Assembly (NCBI GenBank): GCA_030066795.1
Contig: JASJAW010000040.1
Location: forward strand, 124,001-188,000
From: Dinoroseobacter sp.
Lineage (GTDB): Bacteria > Pseudomonadota > Alphaproteobacteria > Rhodobacterales > Rhodobacteraceae
Direction: 5' to 3'
Length of the DNA stretch: 64,000 nucleotides
Part shown: positions 46,486 through 56,865 of the stretch, one piece after another
Position numbering within the stretch: position 1 is the first letter of the stretch
How the letters are laid out: the number at the start of each line of letters is the position of its first letter
Position numbers and translations under genes: made by a program
Notes under the pieces: model-generated
What the model was told of the DNA's origin: nothing
What the model saw: the letters and a program-made list of their open reading frames with translations, nothing else
Database searches by the model: none

Positions 46486-47531
46486 CCCGTGTGCACGCGG
46501 GCATTCGCTTCTGCCTCGTGGCGCTCGTGATAGGCCTGTCTTCCCAAGGGGCCAAAGCCAACGGGCCTGCGAATGCCAAGCTGTTAAGTTTCGAAGATCT
46601 CGATGGCTGGGCCGAAGATTCCCACGAAAACGCGCTTGCGGCGTTTCTGGAAACCTGCGGCGATCTCGACGGCTCGGATTGGGTGCCGATCTGCGGCATC
46701 GCCAAAAGCAGTCAGGATGCGCGTGGGTTCTTTGAGGCGCTTTTTCTCCCAGTTCGGATTACGGATGGCAAAGACGCGCTCTTTACCGGGTACTTTGAGC
46801 CCGAAATACGGGCATCCCGCTCGCGGGACGGCGCGTACCAGTACCCGATTTACTCGGTGCCAGAGGAAATGCCGCGCGGGCGTCCATGGTTGACGCGGGC
46901 CCAGATAGATAGCGGAGCATTGGCGGGCAGGGGGCTTGAGATTGCCTACGCCGCCGATCCTGTTGATTTGTTTTTCCTGCAGGTTCAGGGCTCTGGCCGG
47001 TTAAGGCTGCCAGATGGATCCGTTATGCGGATTGGGTTTGCAGCCAAGAACGGGCACGAGTACCGCTCGGTCGGCCGCGAACTTGTACGGCAAGGGCATC
47101 TACCTCAGAATCGTGTCTCCGCGCAGGCAATCCGGGCTTGGGTTCGAGCAAACGGGGAGCTTGGCCGTCGAGCGTTACATCATAATCCGTCGTTTATCTT
47201 CTTCCGGGTGGTCGATCATATTGCTCCGGAAAAAGGCCCGCTTGGAGCGATGAACCGCTCTATCACGGAAGGTCGTACGATCGCAGTTGATCCAGCCTTT
47301 ACTCCGCTCGGGGCTCCGGTCTGGGTAGAGAAAGACGGTCGTAAACCTCTGCGCAGACTTATGGTGGCGCAGGACACCGGTTCCGCGATCAAAGGCGCTC
47401 AACGTGCGGACATATTCTACGGGACGGGGGCGGATGCCGGCGCTGAAGCTGGGCTAATTCGTGACCCCGGTCAGATGATAGTACTCCTGCCAGTGGAGAC
47501 AGCGCTGAAGCTGACACGTGAGGCCGGGTGA
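46482..47531 (+). CDS. mltA: MltA-type lytic transglycosylase
   Basis: 349 aa. Cleaves peptidoglycan glycan strands. A short Sec signal (LVALVIGLSSQGAKA) follows the GTG at 46482, which overlaps the preceding stop (GTGA). MltA core includes GYFEPEIRASRSRDG, FFLQVQGSGRL and the catalytic Asp in MVAQDTGSAIKGAQRADIFYGTG (split; Asp in QDTG). It forms an operon with the Tim44 and Smr genes. Confidence 0.9.
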   Translation: MTRVHAGIRFCLVALVIGLSSQGAKANGPANAKLLSFEDLDGWAEDSHENALAAFLETCGDLDGSDWVPICGIAKSSQDARGFFEALFLPVRITDGKDALFTGYFEPEIRASRSRDGAYQYPIYSVPEEMPRGRPWLTRAQIDSGALAGRGLEIAYAADPVDLFFLQVQGSGRLRLPDGSVMRIGFAAKNGHEYRSVGRELVRQGHLPQNRVSAQAIRAWVRANGELGRRALHHNPSFIFFRVVDHIAPEKGPLGAMNRSITEGRTIAVDPAFTPLGAPVWVEKDGRKPLRRLMVAQDTGSAIKGAQRADIFYGTGADAGAEAGLIRDPGQMIVLLPVETALKLTREAG

Positions 47532-47534
47532 GCC

Positions 47535-48140
47535 ATGTCGAAGCGCAAAACCCGTGCTCTGCGACCAGAGGAAGAAGCGCTCTGGCAAAAGGTCATTGAG
47601 CAGGCCAAGCCCCTGCATACGCGTGGAACACCGAAGCCCGCGCCAAAGCAGAAGCCAAAACCACATAAGCCTTTCGAACGTGAAACCAGCGCACCTTTGC
47701 CCGGATTGGAGTCGCTTCGTGTTGGATCAAAGGCAAAGCAAAAAGTCGCCCATGATTTCGCGCCGGATCTTTCCGAGAGCTTCGCGCGCGCTCCGGTGCA
47801 TATGGGCCGGAAGGCGTTTCAGCAACTCAAGCGCGGTAGGCTTGAACCAGAAGGGCGACTTGACCTGCATGGCATGACACTCGCGCAGGCCCATCCAGCA
47901 CTCAACCGGTTCATTTTGGGCGCGCAGGCGCAAGGAAAGAGACTAGTTCTGGTGATTACCGGCAAAGGCAAGCATCGCGATGATGGTGGGCCAATTCCGC
48001 AGAAATTGGGTGTTTTGCGGCATCAGGTTCCGCATTGGCTGCAAATTCCGCCACTCAATAGCGCCGTCCTGCAAGTCACGCCGGCGCATCTGCGGCATGG
48101 CGGGGCAGGGGCCTACTACGTTTATCTCCGTAGGCGTTAG
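47535..48140 (+). CDS. Smr domain protein
   Basis: 201 aa. A basic, Pro/Lys-rich N-terminus (about 1-60) leads to a C-terminal Smr domain: [30 protein letters not shown], and a C-terminal GAYYVYLRR. Stand-alone Smr domains in this group are often RNA or DNA endonucleases, so the substrate is uncertain. It lies 3 bp after mltA and overlaps the hslU end by 4 bp. Confidence 0.88.
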   Translation: MSKRKTRALRPEEEALWQKVIEQAKPLHTRGTPKPAPKQKPKPHKPFERETSAPLPGLESLRVGSKAKQKVAHDFAPDLSESFARAPVHMGRKAFQQLKRGRLEPEGRLDLHGMTLAQAHPALNRFILGAQAQGKRLVLVITGKGKHRDDGGPIPQKLGVLRHQVPHWLQIPPLNSAVLQVTPAHLRHGGAGAYYVYLRRR

Positions 48141-49456
48141 AGGACGTAACGGCTGAGATCGGTGCTCTTCGTTAGTTCGCCCAGGTTTTTGTCCACGAAA
48201 CCGGAGTTTACCTCGATTCGTGCACCCGCGCACTCGGGGGCGGAGAAGCTGAGCTCTTCGAACACCCGTTCCATCACCGTGTAGAGCCGCCGTGCGCCGA
48301 TATTTTCAACGCTTTGGTTCACATCCGCTGCGATCTTGGCAAGGGCGGCGATCCCGTCTTCCGTAAATGTCACGGTGACATCCTCGGTCTTCATCAGCGC
48401 GGAATACTGGCGGGTCAGGGCATTGTCGGTTTCGGTCAGAATGCGGACGAAATCGTCCTCGGTCAGGGCCCGGAGTTCGACGCGAATAGGCAGACGGCCC
48501 TGAAGTTCCGGAAGCAAATCGGAGGGTTTCGCAATATGAAACGCGCCGGACGCTATGAACAACACATGGTCGGTCTTTACAGGACCGTATTTGGTGGAAA
48601 CGGTTGTTCCCTCGATCAAAGGCAGCAAGTCGCGCTGCACACCTTCGCGGCTGACATCGGCTCCGCGTGCGTCTGACCTGGCACAGACCTTGTCGATCTC
48701 ATCAAGGAAAACAATGCCGTTTTCTTCCACAGAGGATAGAGCGGCCTTCTGTACGGTTTCATCGTCCAGAAGTTTGTCTGCTTCTTCTCCGATCAGGATG
48801 TCGTAGCTGTCGGCGACAGTCATCCGCTTCCGAACCGTACGTCCACCAAAAGCTTTGCCAAAAATATCGCCGAGGTTCATCATGCCACCGCCGCCCATCG
48901 GACCCATCCCCGGCTGGCCGGGCATTTCAAACATGCTCATCGGGTTGGACGTATCGGCGACTTCAAGCTCAATCATTGTGTCGTCCAACTCGCCGGACTT
49001 AAGCTTCTTACGGAACATCTCGCGCGTGGCTTCGCGCGCATCGGACCCAGCAATGGCTTCGATCACCCGATCTTCCGCAGCCGCATAGGCGTTGGCCTTT
49101 ACGTCCTCCCGCATATACTCGCGGGTTTGCGTGATGGCTGCTTCTACGAGGTCGCGAATAATCTGCTCAACATCGCGTCCGACATAGCCGACTTCGGTGA
49201 ACTTCGTGGCTTCGACCTTGATGAACGGAGCTCGGGCGAGCTTTGCGAGCCGGCGCGAGATCTCGGTTTTGCCAACGCCGGTCGGGCCAATCATCAGGAT
49301 GTTTTTCGGATACACCTCTTCCCGCAGGTCATCGCCAAGCTGCTTGCGCCGCCAGCGGTTGCGCAAGGCGACGGCAACCGCCCGCTTGGCGTCCTTCTGG
49401 CCGATGATAAACCGGTCAAGTTCCGAGACGATTTCGCGAGGGGTCAGGTCAGTCAT
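48137..49456 (-). CDS. hslU: HslU, ATPase subunit of the HslVU protease
   Basis: 439 aa. AAA+ unfoldase that feeds substrates to Hsl[25 protein letters not shown] (split), Walker [16 protein letters not shown], Walker [14 protein letters not shown], a large I domain in between, and the C-terminal DLSRYVL that docks on HslV. It follows hslV by 27 bp on the same strand. Confidence 0.96.
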   Translation of the reverse strand: MTDLTPREIVSELDRFIIGQKDAKRAVAVALRNRWRRKQLGDDLREEVYPKNILMIGPTGVGKTEISRRLAKLARAPFIKVEATKFTEVGYVGRDVEQIIRDLVEAAITQTREYMREDVKANAYAAAEDRVIEAIAGSDAREATREMFRKKLKSGELDDTMIELEVADTSNPMSMFEMPGQPGMGPMGGGGMMNLGDIFGKAFGGRTVRKRMTVADSYDILIGEEADKLLDDETVQKAALSSVEENGIVFLDEIDKVCARSDARGADVSREGVQRDLLPLIEGTTVSTKYGPVKTDHVLFIASGAFHIAKPSDLLPELQGRLPIRVELRALTEDDFVRILTETDNALTRQYSALMKTEDVTVTFTEDGIAALAKIAADVNQSVENIGARRLYTVMERVFEELSFSAPECAGARIEVNSGFVDKNLGELTKSTDLSRYVL

Positions 49457-49483
49457 TTTGGCCTTTCTAGGAGGGATCAGGCG

Positions 49484-50041
49484 CTAGCCGCTGATCGACT
49501 CCACAGTCAGATTTCCGTTGGTATAGACACAGATATCGGCCGCAATCTGCATGGCTGAGCGAGCGATGTTTTCCGCGTCGTCTCCGGCGTCATACAGGCC
49601 GCGTGCCGCGGCCAGTGCGTAGTTCCCGCCCGAACCAATCGCCGCAATGTTGTGCTCGGGCTCCAGCACATCACCAGCGCCGGTGATAACGAGTAAGACA
49701 TCGCCATCCGTGACGATCAGCATCGCTTCGAGCTTCTGGAGGTACTTGTCCGTCCGCCAGTCCTTTGCCAGCTCAACCGCCGCGCGGGACAGCTGTCCAG
49801 GCGTGGCTTCCAGCTTGGCCTCGAGTCTTTCCAGTAAGGTGAACGCATCAGCAGTCGACCCTGCAAATCCAGCAACCACGTCATGCCCACCGGGGGATAG
49901 ACGCCGCACTTTCCGCGCGGTGCCCTTAATTACGGTCTGTCCGAGGCTCACCTGCCCATCGCCGGCAACCACAACCTTGCCGCCCTTTTTGACGCCAATG
50001 ATCGTTGTGCCATGCCATCCGGGGAAGTCGCTGTTCTGCAT
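49484..50041 (-). CDS. hslV: HslV, peptidase subunit of the HslVU protease
   Basis: 185 aa. Threonine peptidase; [11 protein letters not shown] precedes the first Thr of [21 protein letters not shown] (split), which becomes the N-terminal nucleophile after processing. [18 protein letters not shown] and [21 protein letters not shown] follow (split). The ATG at 50041 has GGAGACCCCG ahead. hslV-hslU is the usual order, likely heat-induced (inference). Confidence 0.95.
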   Translation of the reverse strand: MQNSDFPGWHGTTIIGVKKGGKVVVAGDGQVSLGQTVIKGTARKVRRLSPGGHDVVAGFAGSTADAFTLLERLEAKLEATPGQLSRAAVELAKDWRTDKYLQKLEAMLIVTDGDVLLVITGAGDVLEPEHNIAAIGSGGNYALAAARGLYDAGDDAENIARSAMQIAADICVYTNGNLTVESISG

Positions 50042-50114
50042 CGGGGTCTCCGTTCTTCTTTCGTCTATATGACCGTACGCACTGGGCATCACAAGGAGGC
50101 GGGGAGAAAACAGC

Positions 50115-50139
50115 AAAGGGCGCCCGGAGGGCGCCCTTT
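50115..50139. terminator. Rho-independent terminator after trxA
   Basis: AAAGGGCGCCC (50115-50125), GGA, GGGCGCCCTTT (50129-50139), a perfect 11-bp stem. On the - strand it lies 19 bp after the trxA stop and is followed by T-rich sequence. It separates trxA from hslV. Confidence 0.85.
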
Positions 50140-50158
50140 GTGTCTGTGCAGGTCCAGC

Positions 50159-50479
50159 TCAGATAGCTTCGTCAATCCAGCTTTGAATCGCAGCCTTCGG
50201 AGCTGCGCCAACCTTGTTGGATACGACCTCACCATTCTTGAACAGGAACAGGGCCGGTATTCCGCGAACGCCCATTTGCGCGGGCGAATTCGGGTTTTCG
50301 TCGACGTTTATTTTGGCGATCTTAACCTTGCCGTCATACTCGGCGCTCAGTTCTTCGAGCGCGGGGCCGATTTGTTTACAGGGGCCGCACCATTCTGCCC
50401 AGAAATCCACAACAACTGGGATGTCGGAATTGCGCACTTCGGCGTCGAAGGTGTCGTCAGTCACGGCAACGGTGGCCAT
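50159..50479 (-). CDS. trxA: Thioredoxin
   Basis: 106 aa. Redox protein with the active site [12 protein letters not shown] (WCGPC) near residue 32, PVVVDFW before it, cis-Pro in [13 protein letters not shown] and DENPNSPAQ. No signal peptide is seen, so it is cytoplasmic. It lies 63 bp downstream of addA on the same strand, with its own GGGCACCCG upstream; it may be co-transcribed. Confidence 0.95.
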   Translation of the reverse strand: MATVAVTDDTFDAEVRNSDIPVVVDFWAEWCGPCKQIGPALEELSAEYDGKVKIAKINVDENPNSPAQMGVRGIPALFLFKNGEVVSNKVGAAPKAAIQSWIDEAI

Positions 50480-50542
50480 CGGGTGCCCTCCTCATCAGGC
50501 TTGAAACTCGGACCGCCAACGTATGAACGAGGCTGACCAAGG

Positions 50543-53500
50543 TCAAGAACCCCCGACACTGATTGTTGCGTTGGCGAGTGCGGCGCGTACCAAATCTGCG
50601 GGCAAATCCATGCGTTCGATGGTACTTGTCCAGATAATCGCCACTCCGACTTTTCGATCCGGATAGATGGATTCGAGTGCCACCTGATACGCTCCCATCT
50701 GCCGCAAGATCCCGACCGGCGTGTCTTCGGGTCTCGCAGGAACAGCAGCGTTTGATTTGAAATCAACGGCGATGACTTCGTCGGGCGAAACTATCAGCCG
50801 ATCAATAGTGCCGATCATTGTGCGGCCTAGCTCCGGCAAGGACGCTGTAACATCGACTTCCGCCAGCGCTGTCGGCTCAAAGAGGGGGCGCAGATCTGGG
50901 GCGCTCAATACCGCGATGGCTTCATCTACCATCGCGTCTCGTTCAGCGTCATCTTCGACAAGAGGGTACAAAAGGGTCTCAGCTCTGGTCTTCCACTGCG
51001 TTTCATCGGTATTCGGCAGATGCTCAAGCAGAAGGTGCAGCTTCGTTCCGCGGTCCATCGCTGATTCGCGCTCGAGCGCATCTTCAGCGCCTGCAATCGC
51101 CTTGGCTCCATCCAGCTGTGACGGAGAGATCGGTTCGGGCCGTGGCTGTGGGGTGGTGAGAAATGGAAGAACCAAGGGCTGTTCGTCTCGGGGCTCCTCC
51201 GGTCGTCCCGCCGTTGCCGCGCTGGGCCATGGACCGAACGATAGCCTCTGGCCGGTACCCGTCGGGCAGTCAAGTTCCTCGCTGTCGTTTCCGAAGCGGT
51301 CCATTGCGGTTGATGCAATGGAATGCCAACTGTCCACGCCTGTTCCCGTCTCCCCGGCGGCAGCCAGGATCAGCCAGCTTTCCGCTCGGGTCATGGCAAC
51401 ATAAAACAATCGCATGCGTTCTTCTGCGGCGGCGATACGTTCTTCATCGATGGCTTTAATACAGACCGGGGGCGCATCGGAGCGGCTTGGCCGCAAACTT
51501 GATGGATTTGGAGGCAGAGCAAGCAACTGGTTTCGATACGTGCGATCAGAGGTCTTCGCACAATCCGGCAGGATAACGATGGGTGCTTCCAACCCTTTGG
51601 ACCCGTGAACTGTCATCACCCGGACTTCGTCGCGCTGCGTGTCCATCTGGCGCTTGATTGTCAGATCGTCTGATAAAAACCAGGATAGGAAGTCAGTAAG
51701 ACTTGGAACATTCGCGGCCTCATAGGACAGTGCCTGGCCTAAGAGCGCATCGATACCGTCTTCGGCTTCGCGACCAAGCCGCGCCAAGAGCTTTGCGCGC
51801 CCACTATGGCGCGTGAGGATGCGGTCCAGAAGCTCGTGTGGTCTTAGAAAGTCAGACACGTCACGCAGGTCTTGCAGGACCTCGACAGTTTCCGGGTGTT
51901 GGTCAGCAGCATCTCTGAGCGCGGCGAAGAGAAACTGACCTTCGCGCGGTTGGGCGAGGCGGTAGAGCCTGTTTTCGGACCAGCCAAAAAGCGGTGACTT
52001 CAGAACAGACGCGAGTGCGAGGTCATCTTCGGGTGTGGCCAGAAAGGAAAGAACCGCGACAAGGTCCTTGACCGCAAGTTCAGCTCCGACTTGCAAACGG
52101 TCAGCGCCCGCGACGGGTACGCCGAGGTCTTTGCAGCTTCGAATGATCTCGTGAAAGATTGGCGAGCGACTTTGCACAAGGATCAGTATGTCCTTGGGTT
52201 GTACCGGCCGCGTCTCGCCGCTCGCAGTTGTTAGCTGTGTACCGGTTGCCAGCATGTCCTGCACTGATCTTGCCACACGGCGGGCAAGTTCCAGTCTGTG
52301 ATCATTCAGGTTGTCCAGATCCACCGGATCGTACCACGGGGGTTTTTCAGGTTGGTCGGGCTTCGGCAGGACCGGCCAAAGATCCACGCGACCCGGTAAG
52401 GTTTCCCGGAAGGCGCGATGGTCGGACCTGTGGCCTAAACCAGTATGGCCCGTCGCTTCGAAACACTGATCTACAAAACCAAGTATGCCGGGCGAGGACC
52501 GGAAGGAATACAGCAGTGCATGTTCGGCGAACGGCGCCTGAACTTGTCCCAGCGCCTCGCGAAAGAAGACGCGCATGCGGTCGAAACCGCTGGGATCCGC
52601 GCCCTGGAAAGAATAAATCGACTGCTTAGGGTCGCCGACAACGAACAAAGTCCGGTTCCGGTCTGTCGCGGCACCCTGTCCGGCGGTGAACTCTTGCGCC
52701 AGCAAGCGGATGACGTCCCATTGCGCGGGACTCGTGTCCTGTGCCTCGTCGACCAGAATATGATCGATTCCACCGTCGAGCCGGAACAGTACCCATTGGG
52801 CCACACCCTGATCTGTCAGAAGATCGCGGGTTCGTAAGATGAGATCGTCAAAATCGAGAACGCCCATAGCCTCTTTCGCTGTCTGTAACCGGTCCAGATA
52901 GGCACGGGCAAAACTCAGAAGAACTTTGTTACGCGCCATCAGATCCAGCGCCAGCCGTTTCGGGCGGGCAGCCTCCACTCGCCGCATCAACGCATCAAGC
53001 GGGGCCTCCAGTGGCCCAAGGTTTTCGCGGGTCTTCTTGGTTGGGAAGCCGGGTATCTTCGCTACGAAGGCTCCTTGTTTGGCCTTCTCGCCAGTTAGAA
53101 GAATCTTCTCCAGTCCCACAAGAAAAACCGGGTCACGGGGAGCTTGCAGCAGCGCGCGCAACGCAAGGCTGTGCTTCATATCGGTTGTGGAACCGACGGC
53201 CAGCGCCTCGGCCAATCGCAACAGCAGCGCGTCGTCGCCGGGCTGAATGACTTCGGCGAGCAGGTTATTGAAAGTGTCATCAGATGACAGACCGAACTCC
53301 GAGAACAACTCGGCCTCGGCCTTCGGGTTGCGGAGCGCTTCGGCATGACTTGCCATCTCTGATAGGAAGCTATCGAAATTAGCCTCCGCTACGACGCTAG
53401 CCATTGCCTCCAGTGCAGTAACGTCGGGGCCGGAAGCTAGACCAGCCAGAACGGTCTGCCGAAGTGCGCGTGTTCCGGGTTCGTCCAACTCTTTGAACTG

Positions 53501-53932
53501 TGGGGGGAGGTCCGCTTCCATCGGGAAGCGCCGCAATAGGCCTGAACAGAAAGAATGGATCGTTTGGATCTTCAGACCGCCGGGCGTTTCGATAGCACGG
53601 GCGAAAAGGGTCCGGGCCCTGGAGACAAGCCGATCTGACAATTCTGTTTCGGCGAGGCCCAGCTCGAGTAGCCTTTGGCGCAAGGCTGCCTCTGGGAGCA
53701 TTGCCCACCCTCCGAGCCTTTTGAAGAGCCTGTTCTGCATCTCGCTCGCGGCGGCCTTGGTGTAGGTCAGGCATAGGATACGTTCTGGTGAAACACCGCG
53801 CAGAAGCAGGCGCGCAACACGGTCGGTCAGAACCTTGGTCTTGCCGGACCCGGCATTGGCCGACAGCCAGACTGACCCTCCCGGGTCTGCCGCCGCATGC
53901 TGGGCGCGCGTTGCAGGATCCAACCCGGTCAT
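50543..53932 (-). CDS. addA: AddA, helicase-nuclease subunit A of AddAB
   Basis: 1129 aa. UvrD-type helicase and nuclease that resects double-strand breaks for RecA. Walker A LSANAGSGKTKVLTDR, DEAQDTSPAQWDV, FVVGDPKQSIYSFQGADP, VMTVHGSKGLEAPIV, and the nuclease Asp and Lys in VIAVDFKSNAA near the C-terminus. The start overlaps the addB stop by 4 bp (ATGA). Confidence 0.95.
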   Translation of the reverse strand: MTGLDPATRAQHAAADPGGSVWLSANAGSGKTKVLTDRVARLLLRGVSPERILCLTYTKAAASEMQNRLFKRLGGWAMLPEAALRQRLLELGLAETELSDRLVSRARTLFARAIETPGGLKIQTIHSFCSGLLRRFPMEADLPPQFKELDEPGTRALRQTVLAGLASGPDVTALEAMASVVAEANFDSFLSEMASHAEALRNPKAEAELFSEFGLSSDDTFNNLLAEVIQPGDDALLLRLAEALAVGSTTDMKHSLALRALLQAPRDPVFLVGLEKILLTGEKAKQGAFVAKIPGFPTKKTRENLGPLEAPLDALMRRVEAARPKRLALDLMARNKVLLSFARAYLDRLQTAKEAMGVLDFDDLILRTRDLLTDQGVAQWVLFRLDGGIDHILVDEAQDTSPAQWDVIRLLAQEFTAGQGAATDRNRTLFVVGDPKQSIYSFQGADPSGFDRMRVFFREALGQVQAPFAEHALLYSFRSSPGILGFVDQCFEATGHTGLGHRSDHRAFRETLPGRVDLWPVLPKPDQPEKPPWYDPVDLDNLNDHRLELARRVARSVQDMLATGTQLTTASGETRPVQPKDILILVQSRSPIFHEIIRSCKDLGVPVAGADRLQVGAELAVKDLVAVLSFLATPEDDLALASVLKSPLFGWSENRLYRLAQPREGQFLFAALRDAADQHPETVEVLQDLRDVSDFLRPHELLDRILTRHSGRAKLLARLGREAEDGIDALLGQALSYEAANVPSLTDFLSWFLSDDLTIKRQMDTQRDEVRVMTVHGSKGLEAPIVILPDCAKTSDRTYRNQLLALPPNPSSLRPSRSDAPPVCIKAIDEERIAAAEERMRLFYVAMTRAESWLILAAAGETGTGVDSWHSIASTAMDRFGNDSEELDCPTGTGQRLSFGPWPSAATAGRPEEPRDEQPLVLPFLTTPQPRPEPISPSQLDGAKAIAGAEDALERESAMDRGTKLHLLLEHLPNTDETQWKTRAETLLYPLVEDDAERDAMVDEAIAVLSAPDLRPLFEPTALAEVDVTASLPELGRTMIGTIDRLIVSPDEVIAVDFKSNAAVPARPEDTPVGILRQMGAYQVALESIYPDRKVGVAIIWTSTIERMDLPADLVRAALANATISVGGS

Positions 53933-56865
53933 CCTACATCCTCTGGCTTTGGCTCTTCGGAGATCTCCCATTCGCCGTGTCGACTAAGATGGTCATAATC
54001 GCTGGGATCGCCGGTGTTGCGCATCATGCGCCTGGCCGTAAAGCCCGCGCTTTCGCTTTGCCAATGCGCAATCAAGTCACAGAATTGCTGCCAGGTTTCG
54101 TGTGGCTCTTCCGGGCCTACTTCAATCGAAAGGTCGGACTTGGAAGCGCTCAGAGACAAATAGGCAAGCTCCGCAATCTCTACCGGCCCAATCTCGTGGA
54201 CGCCGCCGGCCTCTGCGATTGCAGCTTCAAGATGCAATTGAAAGTCAAAGATCTTCAGTTGCGAAGGGCTGGGCGGCGTCGATTTGTAGTCAAAAATACG
54301 CAGCTTGCCGTCGTGGCCGAGATCGAGTCGGTCCGCGCGGCAGGTCAACCGAAAGCCATCCCCGGTTGTGCGAATGCCACGCGTTTCAGTTAGGATGTCA
54401 GCCGCCATCTGTTGTCGGGGCGCTTCACGGGCAACAATTGCCTCCGCAATCCGGGAAATATGCGCGCGCCAGAAGGCGGAGATTTCGGGCGAGAACCCGG
54501 CGTTTGCGATTACCTCTTTCGCAACCAGTTCCAGATCTTCAGACCGTAGTGTGAGTCCGCCCCGAAACACCTGAGGAATGAAGGTCTCCATGATCTTGTG
54601 AAAGATGCTGCCGCGATCGCGCGCGTCCGGGGCCTGACCCAGCATCGGAAGGGTTCGCAGACGCAGAATATGGCTGGCGTAAACGGCATAGGGATCACGC
54701 ACGAGCCTTTCAATAGATGTGACCGGCAATTCGGTTGGGCGATGCGACTTTGGTGGCCGGGGGGCAGGGCGGTGCGCTGCCGGTGTGCGTGTAGCTGGCA
54801 GGTCGAGACGTTCCGCCTGCGCGATCAATATGTTTCCTGCCTGGCGCATTTTTCCGAGTGCGGCTTTGCTTTCGTCGTTCAACCCGTCGAGCAAGTTTGT
54901 CAGTCGGTTCAGCCAGCGCGAGGGGACAGTTTCCGCCTCGTCTCCGCGGATCGCGCGGGTCAGGACGACCTCTTGCGCTCCGATAGCTTGCTGGAAGTCA
55001 TGTGCGGAAAGACCGATCTGCCGCTCCGGAAGTAACAAACCTGCTTGTGCGCGCATAACGCGGTTCATCCAAGGGTCTGCTGCCGGTAAAGGTGGCCATA
55101 TACCGTCGTTCAGCCCGCCTAGAATTGCCACGTCAACGGTTTGGACACGAGCTTCCAATGTACCCCAAATCATGATGTCGGGGTGGGAGAAGACAGGTTC
55201 GCGTACGACTTCTGCGGCCAACGTACTGTCCAGAAGGATAGCATACTCATCCAGCGAAACGGTCCCGCCCGATGGCGCCGCTGCCTTGATTTGGTCCATA
55301 ACGCTGAGAGCTTCCTCGCCTGCAGCAAGGTCCCAGAGAGTGCCGCTTCCTTCTGGCTGGTCTCCGCGCGCCAGGAGTTCAGCAAGGTCTCTATGTTGAG
55401 CCTCCAAAACGCTCAACTCATCGGACTTGCAACCAGCGATTTGCTGCATAAGTGCAGCGAGCCAATTTCCCCAAGCCTCTGCCTCGGGCTCTGGCCGCGC
55501 CCCTGCCCAGCTTCGAATGGCGTCCGATGTGGGTTGCGCTATGTTCCGTTTCCGCAAATGAAGTTCGAGATCGCGGGCAAGCTTCAGATGGGCGCCCCGT
55601 GTATTCGCAGAGGAATGAGTAAGTGGGTGCTTGAGCAGAGCGATAAGAGCGTCTGCGCGTACCGTTTGTCCCAACTCCCGCGCGAGCTGTCTCAGAAAGC
55701 GCCCCGGTGGGGACAGATTGAGTGGGCGACCCGCACTGTCATCGGGTACAATGCGCCACCGATCGAGTGCTGCCGCTACGCGCCGGCTCAGAACCCTGTC
55801 AGGGGTAACGAGCGCAGCCGTCTTCCCTGCGTCAGCTGCATTGCGCAGGCAAAGTGCGATGGCCTGTGCTTCTATCCGCTCGTTTGGAGCCTCAACAAGC
55901 GCCATCCCTGCGCAAGCGGCCGTCAGATCAGACAGGTCCGGTCCCTCGCTAAGCCATTGGTCGGTCACTGGCGCAGGTCGCAGCGCCAAGGAGACAAGCG
56001 CGTTGCGGCTCGAGGCAGCAGGTGCGGTCGCCGTCCATGGGTCAACATCCCGGTGCGTTAGCCCGTTTCGATCGAGTAGACGTGCAAACCGGAACTGCGG
56101 ATGATCTTCGCTCGTCAGTGCATCTTCTAGCGCGGTCCAGACTTTGCCGGGCTGATCGAAGTCAAAACCCGGGAGGATAATCGCGCCTTGTGGAAGTTGG
56201 GCGACAGCATCCATTAGCAAGGCCGTTGTGCCACGCGATCCTGTCGATCCTGCGAGCAAGACCGGATGTTGCGGAGGAGCTTTCGCCCAGTCTGCAATCA
56301 GAGACACAATCCTGGTACGCTGCAGAGCTTCCGGGCCCGTATTCTCCGGTTCCGAAAGGAACGGCGCGATAATGTTGATGAATTTCAGCGCTTGGGACCA
56401 ATACTCCGAAAGCTGCCCTACATCGATGGTCTGCAGTGCCTCCAGCGGGACAGCTTCGCCTTCGATTTCATCCAGCAAACGCAGCAGACTATCGGCAAGG
56501 TCAAAGACAGCTGCGCGGGGAGCGAGTTTTTTTTCCCGTTCAAGCAGGGCGCGGACAAGCTGGCTGAGCTCCAGTTTGCGTAACAGGCGTGATGACTTCG
56601 ATGGGTCAACTGGGGGTCCAAGCTCGGTCAGCAGGCGGATTCGCGGAAGGAAACCTGCGCCGCGATCAGTATAAAGCGATCTTAGTCTGCGCCGCATTCG
56701 GGTGGTGTTCACAATAAGCTCTACGCGAGCGATTGCTTCGGGGTCTTGCCCGGTCAGACGCGTGTCAAGTCCGGCGATCAGTTCGGTCGAAAAATCGACG
56801 CCCATCGGAAGGCCAAACACGCGTGGTTGCGCGCTGTTTGGAAAAAGGCATTCCGTCAAAACCAC
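53929..56865 (-). CDS. addB: AddB, subunit B of AddAB helicase-nuclease
   Basis: About 978 aa. PRVFGLPMGVDF opens the protein. A degenerate nucleotide loop (LLAGSTGSRGTT) replaces a proper Walker A, as in alphaproteobacterial AddB. WGTLEARVQTVDVAILGGLNDGIWP (split), and a RecB nuclease motif LRIFDYKSTPPSPSQL at the C-terminus. The start is GTG at 56865 or TTG at 56859, both overlapping the murU-like stop; neither has an ideal ribosome-binding site. Confidence 0.93.
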   Translation of the reverse strand: MVLTECLFPNSAQPRVFGLPMGVDFSTELIAGLDTRLTGQDPEAIARVELIVNTTRMRRRLRSLYTDRGAGFLPRIRLLTELGPPVDPSKSSRLLRKLELSQLVRALLEREKKLAPRAAVFDLADSLLRLLDEIEGEAVPLEALQTIDVGQLSEYWSQALKFINIIAPFLSEPENTGPEALQRTRIVSLIADWAKAPPQHPVLLAGSTGSRGTTALLMDAVAQLPQGAIILPGFDFDQPGKVWTALEDALTSEDHPQFRFARLLDRNGLTHRDVDPWTATAPAASSRNALVSLALRPAPVTDQWLSEGPDLSDLTAACAGMALVEAPNERIEAQAIALCLRNAADAGKTAALVTPDRVLSRRVAAALDRWRIVPDDSAGRPLNLSPPGRFLRQLARELGQTVRADALIALLKHPLTHSSANTRGAHLKLARDLELHLRKRNIAQPTSDAIRSWAGARPEPEAEAWGNWLAALMQQIAGCKSDELSVLEAQHRDLAELLARGDQPEGSGTLWDLAAGEEALSVMDQIKAAAPSGGTVSLDEYAILLDSTLAAEVVREPVFSHPDIMIWGTLEARVQTVDVAILGGLNDGIWPPLPAADPWMNRVMRAQAGLLLPERQIGLSAHDFQQAIGAQEVVLTRAIRGDEAETVPSRWLNRLTNLLDGLNDESKAALGKMRQAGNILIAQAERLDLPATRTPAAHRPAPRPPKSHRPTELPVTSIERLVRDPYAVYASHILRLRTLPMLGQAPDARDRGSIFHKIMETFIPQVFRGGLTLRSEDLELVAKEVIANAGFSPEISAFWRAHISRIAEAIVAREAPRQQMAADILTETRGIRTTGDGFRLTCRADRLDLGHDGKLRIFDYKSTPPSPSQLKIFDFQLHLEAAIAEAGGVHEIGPVEIAELAYLSLSASKSDLSIEVGPEEPHETWQQFCDLIAHWQSESAGFTARRMMRNTGDPSDYDHLSRHGEWEISEEPKPEDVG